A DNA stretch of 9,850 bases, taken from contig JACPAS010000018.1 of the NCBI GenBank assembly GCA_016180665.1, positions 1 through 9,850 on the forward strand, written 5' to 3'. The position numbers and the translations under genes are program-made. This DNA is from Microcaldota archaeon. GTDB taxonomy: Archaea; Micrarchaeota; Micrarchaeia; Anstonellales; Bilamarchaeaceae. A model generated the notes under the pieces. The model saw only the letters and a list, made by a program, of their open reading frames with translations, was not told the DNA's origin and searched no databases. Shown here piece by piece: positions 1-5,898 of the stretch (positions within the stretch are counted from its first letter, which is position 1; every line of letters starts with the position of its first letter).

Positions 1-98
1 AAGGTTTGAAATATATTCCATTTATGGTCATAGCATCCTATATTATATACTTTTTCGTTTCAAGTTTATTGGAAAGTTTCTTTGTAACGCTAACTTAG
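1..98 (+). CDS. C-terminal end of an integral membrane protein (partial)
   Basis: An open frame enters from the left edge (first full codon at position 3) and stops at TAG 96-98. The 31 visible residues start GLKYIPFMVIASYIIYFFV and are mostly hydrophobic, reading as a last transmembrane helix with a short tail ending VTLT. The stop overlaps the ribosome site of the following pilin gene and lies 15 nt before its ATG, which suggests co-transcription. A KYIP-plus-helix ending next to a pilin would fit a TadC/FlaJ-type pilus assembly platform protein, but this is inference from context. The fragment is too short for a firm family call, and chance openness of AT-rich DNA cannot be excluded. Confidence 0.4.
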   Translation, partial: GLKYIPFMVIASYIIYFFVSSLLESFFVTLT

Positions 99-105
99 AG
101 GGGTG
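98..105 (+). promoter_or_regulatory. Ribosome binding site of the pilin gene
   Basis: GAGGGGTG lies 8 nt before the ATG at 114 and partly matches the archaeal anti-Shine-Dalgarno complement GGAGGTGA. It supports this start and translation from a polycistronic message, since the site overlaps the end of the preceding frame. Confidence 0.55.
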
Positions 106-113
106 TTTATATT

Positions 114-680
114 ATGGGTATTAAGAAAAAATTAAACAAAAATGCGTCAAAAGGTCAAGCTGCAATGGAATATTTGATGACCTATGGATGGGCTATTTTA
201 GTTATTGTTATAGTAATCGCAGCGCTCCTATTTCTTAATCCTTTTAAGGCACCTGAAACTTGTTTATTCCAGCAACCTGGGTTTACTTGTTCTGAAATTA
301 AACCACTTGTTTTTGTTGATCCTGATAGTGGTAATACGGTAAAAGTCAAATTTACAATGATAAATAAAAATCCAAATGGAGTTTTCGTACATAAAATATA
401 CTGCAGTACTGCGCCGGTGGGTGATCTGAAATTTGAAGGTCTTGATGGTCCAAGCAGTGCTGGCAGTACTTCAGGTGATGATGTTGGTGCAGGTGCAAGT
501 AGAGATTTCGAAGTACCTTGTTATAATACACAGGGAAGTCCGCTAACTCTAGCTGCAAACTCAGAAATTAAAGGAACTGTTGCTGTTTGGTTTAACTATA
601 ACAATGATCCAAACTACAAAACTTCTGATATAAAGAGATTCACCACTGCAACACTGGTTTCTACAGTTCTTCAGGGCTAA
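114..680 (+). CDS. Type IV pilin-like protein with class III signal peptide
   Basis: This 188-residue protein has a basic N-terminus, then KGQAAMEYLMTYGWAI and a long hydrophobic stretch (about residues 21-41). That is the archaeal class III signal: cleavage by a PibD/FlaK-type prepilin peptidase is expected between Gly14 and Gln15, leaving Glu19 as the conserved +5 acid. The hydrophobic helix then packs into the filament core or anchors the protein before assembly. The remaining roughly 145 residues should be an outer beta-rich head. They hold four Cys (50, 59, 97, 136), which could form two disulfides, and a Gly/Ser/Asp-rich loop around 111-129. Family knowledge makes it a surface pilin or pseudopilin; whether it builds adhesive pili, an archaellum-like filament or a secretion structure cannot be told. 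The ATG at 114 has a ribosome site at proper spacing. Confidence 0.85.
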   Translation: MGIKKKLNKNASKGQAAMEYLMTYGWAILVIVIVIAALLFLNPFKAPETCLFQQPGFTCSEIKPLVFVDPDSGNTVKVKFTMINKNPNGVFVHKIYCSTAPVGDLKFEGLDGPSSAGSTSGDDVGAGASRDFEVPCYNTQGSPLTLAANSEIKGTVAVWFNYNNDPNYKTSDIKRFTTATLVSTVLQG

Positions 681-710
681 TTCTTTTTAATTTCTTTTTT
701 ATATTTTCTG
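681..710 (+). terminator. T-rich archaeal-type terminator after the pilin gene, possibly also a promoter
   Basis: Directly after the pilin stop come three T-runs (TTCTTTTT, TTTCTTTTTT, ATATTTTC) within 30 bp. Archaeal RNA polymerase terminates at such U-tracts without needing a hairpin. The TTTTTATATTTT part (695-706) lies about 20-28 bp before the transporter start at 725 and could also act as a TATA-like element for a leaderless or short-leader transcript. Confidence 0.5.
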
Positions 711-724
711 TTAACGTGAATTGC

Positions 725-2005
725 ATGCGAGAACACTGGTCTTCCCGTATTACTTTTATTCTAGCTGCAATAGGCTCAGCAGTGGGCGTAGGCAACATCT
801 GGCGTTTTCCTTATCTGGTTGGGGAGAATGGAGGAGGAAATTTTGTTTTTCCATACATTGTTTTGATTCTAATTTTTGGGTTAAGTGCACTTCTTCTGGA
901 ATTCATTGCAGGCAGTTCAATAAAGAAAACTGCCTTGGCTGCATTTAAGTCATTAAATAAAAAATATTACTACTTCACATTCATCCCATTAATTATTAAT
1001 TTTATAATTTTCAGCTACTATATAGTAGTCACTGGCTGGACTTTATTTTATCTGCTAAATGGCTTATTTCAGCTTACGCCAAATTTTACAGATTTTTTAG
1101 CTTCAAATGAGCCTTTCTTCTATACAGTTGCAGTAGCTATTTTGTTATATCTTACACTACATCTAAAAGTGCGTGAAGGATTGGAGATAGTTAACAAATA
1201 CCTAACTCCTCTTTTGTTTGTTTGCATTCTCATACTCCTGGTAAATTCAATATATATTTTTAATTTTGATAAAGCACTTAGCTTTTATCTAAATTTCAAT
1301 CTTTCGCAAGCTATTTCCCCAACTAATCTAATTGCCGTAATCTCACAAATAATTTTCTCAATTGGTGTTGGCTATGGGATAATGTTTACTTATGCCAGCT
1401 ATAGTGAAAACAAGAATATTTTTAGCTCAACACTTGCAGTAGTTCTTGCAGATACTTTAATTGCACTATTGGCCGGCTTAGTAGTCTTTTCAATTGTTTT
1501 CTCAACAAACATTGATCCTGCTTCTGGTCCGACATTGGTTTTTGTTACTCTCCCTTCTGCATTTTCACATTTTGCTTTTGGAAATATGCTCATGCCAATA
1601 TTTTTCTTCCTGCTCTTTAGTGCTGCATTCACATCAGCTTTATCCATGAATGAACTTTTGATTACAAACATGGAGGACCAGTTTAAATTTGATAGAAAAC
1701 GAGCAGCAGTTTATTCTATTCTTCTTATTCTATTACTCTCTATTCCCTCAGCATTTAGCTATACTAAACATGGGTTGGATATAAACGGTTTCAAATTTCT
1801 GGAATTTTTGAATGATGTAATCGTTCAGAAGTTTTCTCCGCTTGCAGTTCTTATAACCATTTTATATCTTGGCTGGTTCTACAAGGATTTGGAGAAGCAG
1901 TCAAAAAAACAGATCCCGTTTAACCTAACCCCAATATTCCTGTTTCTGGTTAGATATGTGATTCCAGTTATTCTTGGTGGATTATTTATTTTACAATTTG
2001 TCTAG
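725..2005 (+). CDS. Neurotransmitter:sodium symporter (SNF) family amino acid transporter
   Basis: This LeuT-fold secondary transporter is predicted to import an amino acid or similar small molecule with Na+. The start MREHWSSRITFILAAIGSAV mirrors the LeuT N-terminus, so ATG 725 is preferred over the in-frame GTG 716; that GTGA instead makes a weak ribosome site. Numbered from ATG 725, TM1 carries GSAVGVGNIWRFP, with Gly17, Ala19, Val20 and Asn24 at Na+ site positions. Glu59 in TM2 is conserved, TM6 carries FSIGVGYGIMFTYASY (Ser212 at the LeuT Thr254 position), and TM8 carries AAFTSALSMNE (Ala300, Thr303, Ser304). Both sodium sites therefore look intact. At 426 residues it is a short, probably 11-helix member, as are many prokaryotic relatives. 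The substrate cannot be read from the sequence. Confidence 0.93.
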   Translation: MREHWSSRITFILAAIGSAVGVGNIWRFPYLVGENGGGNFVFPYIVLILIFGLSALLLEFIAGSSIKKTALAAFKSLNKKYYYFTFIPLIINFIIFSYYIVVTGWTLFYLLNGLFQLTPNFTDFLASNEPFFYTVAVAILLYLTLHLKVREGLEIVNKYLTPLLFVCILILLVNSIYIFNFDKALSFYLNFNLSQAISPTNLIAVISQIIFSIGVGYGIMFTYASYSENKNIFSSTLAVVLADTLIALLAGLVVFSIVFSTNIDPASGPTLVFVTLPSAFSHFAFGNMLMPIFFFLLFSAAFTSALSMNELLITNMEDQFKFDRKRAAVYSILLILLLSIPSAFSYTKHGLDINGFKFLEFLNDVIVQKFSPLAVLITILYLGWFYKDLEKQSKKQIPFNLTPIFLFLVRYVIPVILGGLFILQFV

Positions 2006-2016
2006 TCGCTTCCAAC

Positions 2017-2178
2017 TAACAAGATGAGGTGAGTGCTGCTGACTTGAGTCAGTCCAGTGAACTTTGTTCAGTGCCTCTCCAAGTTCTTCGAACTTGAAGA
2101 CAGGTGAAGCCGAGTTATTCCTCATGGGTGCAGCACCAGAGCCCCCATATCTAAGTTGGGGGTCGTCTCATCTTGTTA
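2017..2178. ncRNA. Candidate structured RNA or inverted-repeat element between convergent genes
   Basis: The block is closed by a perfect 12-bp inverted repeat, TAACAAGATGAG (2017-2028) with CTCATCTTGTTA (2167-2178). Nested inside are a 7-bp helix GTGCTGC/GCAGCAC (2033-2039 with 2130-2136), hairpins CTGAC/GTCAG (2039-2043 with 2048-2052), CAGTGAAC/GTTCAGTG with one mismatch (2055-2062 with 2066-2073), CAAGTTC/GAACTTG (2080-2086 with 2090-2096), and CCCCC/GGGGG (2142-2146 with 2158-2162). By eye the interior is about half G+C, well above its AT-rich flanks. On the plus strand TTATTTATTTTA (1982-1993) could be a TATA box predicting a start near 2015, at the left arm; this is weak because it lies inside transporter codons. 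I could not match it to SRP RNA, RNase P RNA, 5S or tRNA. Alternatives are a bidirectional terminator or a MITE-like insertion without visible target duplication. Strand is unresolved. Confidence 0.5.
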
Positions 2179-2918
2179 CAATATAAGGAACTTCAACAAT
2201 TTTCCCATCAAGTCTTTCTATCCTAAGGACAGATTCGTGGTGTCCAATTCTAGTTTGGACTATTAAACCTGCGTCAATTATTCTGCCTGCCTGTATTCTA
2301 GGATCCTTTCTCAAATCCGATGCACTTATGCCAATGTAAAAGAGAAAAATCCTTTATTTGATTACCATCTAAGGGCGGTCTAAAAATTTTGAGCCAACCT
2401 GTGCGATCCACAGTTGCTACATAGGGGAGATCTTGACCATCTAACATCAAAATAGATGCTGCTACTACAGCTGCTCCCCTAACCGCATATTCTGGTTGTT
2501 CTACGTGTGTTAATTTTCGTACTTGCTCTAATTTGCAACAGCCACTTTTTGCAGCTATTTTTGCAGAGTATATTGCATCTGGACTGACCCACCATATATT
2601 ACCATCTTCTGTGCATGCAAAAGCAAGCGGTTTACTGTTATCAAGAGCTTTTTTCGCATCTAATAAAAATGGTTTGCTTAATTTTCCATTATCTTCAATG
2701 CCAAGACCATATAATAAAATTCCTTCAGGTGCGGGTTTATGCCTAAAACACCATATTCTTGGTGATTTATCCTCTACTTTCCTTTCAACTCTCTGAATTG
2801 CTGGGGGTTGGACTGCTTGAATATGTGGTTTCCTGAAACCAAAATAAGTAGTTAAACCTGCAGTGCCAGCTACGACTAAAACTGCCAAACCAATTAGTGC
2901 ATATCTAGTAATACTCAT
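2168..2918 (-). CDS. Membrane-anchored protein of unknown function, frame interrupted by a +1 shift
   Basis: I do not recognise the family. From ATG 2918 the protein has a short N-terminus, one transmembrane segment (about residues 6-26, ALIGLAVLVVAGTAG) and a soluble part with phrases such as GNIWWVSPDAIYSAKI and YVATVDRTGWLKIFRPPLDG, which recall beta-propeller or similar beta-repeat domains. The first frame ends at 2298 after an implausible tail (LHWHKCIGFEKGS). The neighbouring frame continues sensibly as YIGISASDLRKDPRIQ to a TGA at 2168-2170. Removing one base from the four-base run at 2338-2341 joins them as KDFSLYIGISASD and gives 249 residues. So this is either a real frameshift mutation, a sequencing or assembly error, or less likely a recoding site. 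ATG 2918 is preferred over GTG 2936 because a TATA box lies 29 bp upstream. The stop lies in the right arm of the inverted repeat next door. Confidence 0.6.
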
Positions 2919-2943
2919 TTTTGCTAATTTTGCCACTATTAGT

Positions 2944-2950
2944 ATTTAAA
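2944..2950 (-). promoter_or_regulatory. TATA box for the membrane-anchored protein gene
   Basis: The minus strand reads GGTTTAAATACT here. Its centre is about 29 bp upstream of ATG 2918, the usual distance from an archaeal TATA box to the transcription start. With no ribosome site before the ATG, a leaderless transcript is likely. Confidence 0.55.
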
Positions 2951-2982
2951 CCAAAAGAAATAAATATTTGTGGTAAGGTGGC

Positions 2983-3000
2983 TTTATATGTAAATATAAA
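2983..3000. repeat. AT-only inverted repeat in the intergenic gap
   Basis: TTTATAT (2983-2989) and ATATAAA (2994-3000) are perfect inverted copies around GTAA. It lies 18 nt beyond the stop of the upstream minus-strand gene. On the minus strand it reads as a T-rich stretch, so it may help end that transcript or be chance AT-rich symmetry. Confidence 0.3.
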
Positions 3001-3017
3001 ATAAGATCCGTTCTAAT

Positions 3018-3707
3018 TTATAATTTATCTCTTTTTTGCGGCTTAATAATTACTTCTTCCCCATATTCAGCTTTTATTCCACCCTTACTTGGCTTAATAT
3101 TAACCTCTGCTATTTCCGGTCCTTGATAAACTGGCTTAATAATTACTTCTTCCCCATATTCAGCTTTTATTCCACCCTTACTTGGCTTAATATTAACCTC
3201 TGCTATTTCCGGTCCTTTGGCAGTTGGTTTTGCATGTGAACTATCCAATATCTTACGCAGATCATCTACAAATTTAGTAAGGTTTTGAATTACTGATTGA
3301 ATTGGATCAGAAGTGGTTTGTTCAGGTTTTTTCTCAGGTGCTTTTGCCTTAGATAGAACTGCCTTAAAGGCAGGTGGTTTTGAACTTATTTGTATATCTT
3401 TTTCAGCAGCATGAGCTAAAACAGTAGAATCTCCTAATTTTCTGTACTTGCCTGCGCTAACGTCAGCTATTTCGAATTTTAGAGAAGCAGATAACTCATT
3501 TGGTTTACCGGCTTTTAATAGATCCTCTAACTTATCTTTACCAATCTTTCCAGTAACTCGATAGGTCAGCATTTTCGCTGGATCCTTTCCAGGCATTCTA
3601 ATATAAAAAGTATTAACTGCTTCAGATGCCTTTAGTTTATCTGGTGCCATCTCTCTAGCTGCAAATTCTTTCTGTTTATTTTCTTCAACCAGCTTCTCAA
3701 TAGGCAT
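3018..3707 (-). CDS. Unrecognised soluble protein with duplicated C-terminal 31-residue unit
   Basis: From ATG 3707 the protein has 229 residues, is rich in Lys, Glu, Ala and Pro, and shows no signal peptide or membrane span. The first 110 residues look globular (NTFYIRMPGKDPAKMLTYRV, LKFEIADVSAGKYRKLGD). A Pro/Lys linker (about 118-133) and a possible amphipathic helix (SVIQNLTKFVDDLRKILDSS) follow. The tail holds two identical units starting GPEIAEVNIKPSKGG and ending AEYGEEVIIKP, joined by VYQ and followed by QKRDKL. No family is recognised and no catalytic motif is seen. Its position directly downstream of the kinase, with its own TATA box, allows it to be a partner or substrate, but that is guesswork. 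TTG 3719 is an alternative start; the predicted transcription start near 3716 would exclude it. Confidence 0.75.
   Translation of the reverse strand: MPIEKLVEENKQKEFAAREMAPDKLKASEAVNTFYIRMPGKDPAKMLTYRVTGKIGKDKLEDLLKAGKPNELSASLKFEIADVSAGKYRKLGDSTVLAHAAEKDIQISSKPPAFKAVLSKAKAPEKKPEQTTSDPIQSVIQNLTKFVDDLRKILDSSHAKPTAKGPEIAEVNIKPSKGGIKAEYGEEVIIKPVYQGPEIAEVNIKPSKGGIKAEYGEEVIIKPQKRDKL
3040..3124. repeat. 85-bp direct repeat, copy 1
   Basis: This copy is identical base for base to 3133-3217, with a period of 93 bp (31 codons), so the reading frame is kept. It encodes most of one C-terminal unit of the protein across it. Lack of any silent difference points to recent duplication or ongoing gene conversion. 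Confidence 0.95.
3133..3217. repeat. 85-bp direct repeat, copy 2
   Basis: This is the second exact copy of 3040-3124. On the minus strand it is the first unit translated. The eight-base spacer between copies (3125-3132) is not shared with the sequence flanking the other end. Confidence 0.95.
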
Positions 3708-3739
3708 GCACTCAACCAACTAAACCTTATCCTGTAATG

Positions 3740-3746
3740 TTTAAAT
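3740..3746 (-). promoter_or_regulatory. TATA box for the repeat-tailed protein gene
   Basis: The minus strand reads GAATTTAAACAT within the 33-nt gap behind the kinase stop. A start about 27 bp downstream falls near 3716, giving a short leader of about nine bases before ATG 3707; the leader contains GGTTGA, a weak ribosome site. Confidence 0.45.
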
Positions 3747-3752
3747 TCTTTC

Positions 3753-5291
3753 TTATTCTGCTGTTGCAGGAATTGGTCTTGCAAATTCCACATCTTTGAA
3801 AACAGAATGATCTGCATCAACTTCAATCAATACTGGTGCTTTTTCCGTATCTGTTGATCGAATCACCAATAATTCAGGGGAATCAAAAGTAGTTCGTAAA
3901 GGGGTATTTCCGATATTCTCGAACCATACCAATCCGTTAGCATCAGTACGCTGAATCTCAGCAAAAGCTGGTTCCTTTGTTGATACAAAAACGTTATATT
4001 GTTTTTTCTCCCTGGGTTTACCAGATCGTGGTTCTTCTGTTACCTGGGTTTCAGTTGGAGTTTCTACTAAGATTTGTTCTGTCTCACGTGCTCCATATAA
4101 CCAGCCAGTTACTCCTCCAATTACTCCGGCTACAACTAAAGTAGCAGCTAATATTGCTCTTGGCCAAATTCTTTTATGGCGTGGCTCTTCTTCAGCCTCT
4201 ATTCTAATTTCTGGTTCTGATCTTGGAGGAATAGCCTGCAATTTCTGAACTGTTGGTGCCACTATTGTATCATCTCCAAGATTTAGACCTAGTTTTCTGG
4301 CACATACAATTAATGCATCTTTAAGTTCTAGCATTGTTTGGAATCTGTTATCCGGATCCTTTTCCATTGCCTTTAAGACAACTGGTTCAAAAACTTCAAC
4401 TACTTCTTTTCTTCCAGTATCCACTATCAGACTAGGTCTGGTTGGTTGTTTAGTAACTTGTTGGATCATGATCTTTGCTGCAGTATCTGCATCAAATGCT
4501 TCCCGTCCAGTAAAAAGAAGGTATGCAACTGCACCTAAAGAATAAACATCTGATCTGGCATCACATGGATTTCCTTGAGCTGCTTCCGGAGACATGTAGT
4601 AAGGCGTACCAACTGCAGTCCCAGCATTAGTTATCCCTCCGCTGTTTTCCATATCTCCTAATTCCATTCTTGCAATTCCCATATCTATTATTTTTATTCT
4701 TCCATTAGTGCCTTTTAATAATACTATATTTTCTGGTTTTAGATCCCTATGTATTACGCCTAATTCATGTGCAGCGTGAATCCCATCGCATACCTGTGTC
4801 AAAATCCTAACCATCAGGGCTAATGACCCGTTATCTGACAAAGGATCCCATCTCCCTACATCTAATACTCTACTTAAATCATTGCCATTTAGATACTCCA
4901 TTACAAAGTAGAGCAATCCCTGATATTCATCTATTCTTATTGCTTTTGCTACATTTGAGTGATTAACGCTCATAGCAGCGCTGAATTCTGTAAAAAATCT
5001 TCTTCTGGCAACTTCGGTTCCTGCAAATAGGGGTGAAAGAAACTTTAATGCAACTTCCGGATAGCGCGGATCTGTTGGTGCTTCTCCATGGTAAACCCTC
5101 CCCATGCCGCCAGCTCCAAGTAATCTAGTTATACGATATCCGCCTACTACTTGTCCGACTAATGAATCAGGAATATCTTCTAAAGGTAACCCAGGTAATC
5201 CTTGAGATAAAGAGCCTCCAAACGAAGATGTTTTTCCTCGAGCACCAGTTTTTCCAAGTGGATCTGGAGTCAGTATTCTATGAGTTACCAT
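3753..5291 (-). CDS. Hanks-type Ser/Thr protein kinase with one membrane span and PEGA-like outer domain
   Basis: This 512-residue protein transfers phosphate from ATP to Ser/Thr of protein substrates. The kinase domain spans about 50-330: glycine loop GAGGMGRV (59-66), ATP-binding Lys83 in VALK, probable helix C Glu102, catalytic HRDLKPEN (Asp183, Asn188), DMG in place of DFG (Asp203), activation-loop Thr residues (221, 225, 229), SPE (Glu236), and DVYSLG (Asp248). All key residues are present, so it should be active. A membrane helix follows (about 378-399). The outside segment 431-508 has the PEGA pattern: VFVSTKEPAFAEI, then GNTPLRTTF and alternating beta strands. The layout is that of bacterial PknB-like receptor kinases, so transfer from bacteria is plausible. 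ATG 5291 is supported by a TATA box 27 bp upstream, which implies leaderless expression separate from thpR. Confidence 0.93.
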   Translation of the reverse strand: MVTHRILTPDPLGKTGARGKTSSFGGSLSQGLPGLPLEDIPDSLVGQVVGGYRITRLLGAGGMGRVYHGEAPTDPRYPEVALKFLSPLFAGTEVARRRFFTEFSAAMSVNHSNVAKAIRIDEYQGLLYFVMEYLNGNDLSRVLDVGRWDPLSDNGSLALMVRILTQVCDGIHAAHELGVIHRDLKPENIVLLKGTNGRIKIIDMGIARMELGDMENSGGITNAGTAVGTPYYMSPEAAQGNPCDARSDVYSLGAVAYLLFTGREAFDADTAAKIMIQQVTKQPTRPSLIVDTGRKEVVEVFEPVVLKAMEKDPDNRFQTMLELKDALIVCARKLGLNLGDDTIVAPTVQKLQAIPPRSEPEIRIEAEEEPRHKRIWPRAILAATLVVAGVIGGVTGWLYGARETEQILVETPTETQVTEEPRSGKPREKKQYNVFVSTKEPAFAEIQRTDANGLVWFENIGNTPLRTTFDSPELLVIRSTDTEKAPVLIEVDADHSVFKDVEFARPIPATAE

Positions 5292-5314
5292 GTTATAATT
5301 TAAGTAAGAAAAAG

Positions 5315-5321
5315 ATTTAAA
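5315..5321 (-). promoter_or_regulatory. TATA box for the kinase gene
   Basis: The minus strand reads GGTTTAAATC, centred 27 bp before ATG 5291, in the 35-nt gap after thpR. Immediately downstream a minus-strand TCTTTTTCTT tract (5306-5315) may end the thpR transcript, so terminator and promoter appear to be packed together. Confidence 0.6.
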
Positions 5322-5326
5322 CCTAC

Positions 5327-5869
5327 CTAGACGCTATTTAATGCATTAAATGAGGCTAAATTTGAATAAGCAGGGCCTTTTGGGCCTAATTCGCTACTTT
5401 TTAATAAAAATTCCGTAACTTCAAATCTCCCAAATTCAAAATCTCCATATTTTTCAAAAAATTCCCTCAGATTTAATTTCTTACTAACTCGTGCAATGGT
5501 CAAATGGCCAGTGAATTCTTCAGGTTGAGATATTGGCTTTAATTTGTCATTAATCTCTTCAGCTAATTTAGTTAACCCAGTCCCTTCACATCCAACCCAA
5601 ACAACTCTAATATAATTATAATTGGGAAAAGCGCCAACTCCTCTTATTTTAATATAAAATCTATTAAATTTCAGTTCATTCAAAAGATTTTCAGTTTTAA
5701 CTATTTTATCCGCAGAGAGACCCCCTAAAAATTTTAAAGTTATATGTAGGTTCTCTTTATCCACTGTTCTAATACCATTAATGCCTTCTAACTCTTTTTT
5801 TACTCTGGTAATTCTCTTCTTTAAAGTATCAGAAATGTCAATAGCAATAAAACAACGCAAATCAGGCAT
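5327..5869 (-). CDS. thpR: RNA 2',3'-cyclic 3'-phosphodiesterase (2'-5' RNA ligase family)
   Basis: This 180-residue cytosolic enzyme belongs to the 2H phosphoesterase superfamily. It opens 2',3'-cyclic phosphate ends of RNA, and in vitro can join tRNA halves through 2'-5' bonds. The N-terminus RCFIAIDISDTLKKRI is typical of the family. Both catalytic HxT motifs are present at the expected distance: LHITLKFLGG (His42, Thr44) and GHLTIARV (His122, Thr124). Length is normal. It starts 29 nt after the lonB stop with a good ribosome site, so it is probably the last gene of the tldE-lonB-thpR operon. In archaea it is often discussed in connection with tRNA splicing and RNA repair; nothing here ties it to the protease mechanistically. 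Confidence 0.92.
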   Translation of the reverse strand: MPDLRCFIAIDISDTLKKRITRVKKELEGINGIRTVDKENLHITLKFLGGLSADKIVKTENLLNELKFNRFYIKIRGVGAFPNYNYIRVVWVGCEGTGLTKLAEEINDKLKPISQPEEFTGHLTIARVSKKLNLREFFEKYGDFEFGRFEVTEFLLKSSELGPKGPAYSNLASFNALNSV

Positions 5870-5871
5870 AA

Positions 5872-5878
5872 CCTCACC
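5872..5878 (-). promoter_or_regulatory. Ribosome binding site of thpR
   Basis: The minus strand reads GGTGAGG ending 2 nt before ATG 5869. GGTGA pairs well with the archaeal 16S tail and fixes the start, as expected for an internal operon gene. Confidence 0.65.
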
Positions 5879-5898
5879 TAAAAACTAATCTCTGCAAA

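Noticed and set aside
716..724. GTG 716 as start of the transporter.
   Set aside because: ATG 725 gives the MREHW N-terminus shared with LeuT, and GTGA at 716-719 fits better as a weak ribosome site.
2076..2100. On the minus strand, CAAGTTCGAAGAACTTG looks like a tRNA T-arm (TTCGAA).
   Set aside because: The stem places the loop in the wrong register for TTCGAAN, and no acceptor stem, D-arm or anticodon arm surrounds it; it is simply a near-palindromic hairpin.
2017..2178. SRP RNA, RNase P RNA or 5S rRNA.
   Set aside because: None of the expected conserved stretches (GGAA loop with AGCA, GAGGAAAGUC, ACAGAAA, CCGAAC-type 5S core) can be found on either strand, and the block is too short for the first two.
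3040..3217. CRISPR-like pair of repeats.
   Set aside because: There are only two 85-bp copies, in frame within a coding region with an 8-bp spacer; no array structure and no cas gene nearby.
3036..3239. Plus-strand open frame of 67 codons with an internal repeat.
   Set aside because: It is the antisense image of the duplicated tail of the minus-strand gene and has no ribosome site or natural composition.
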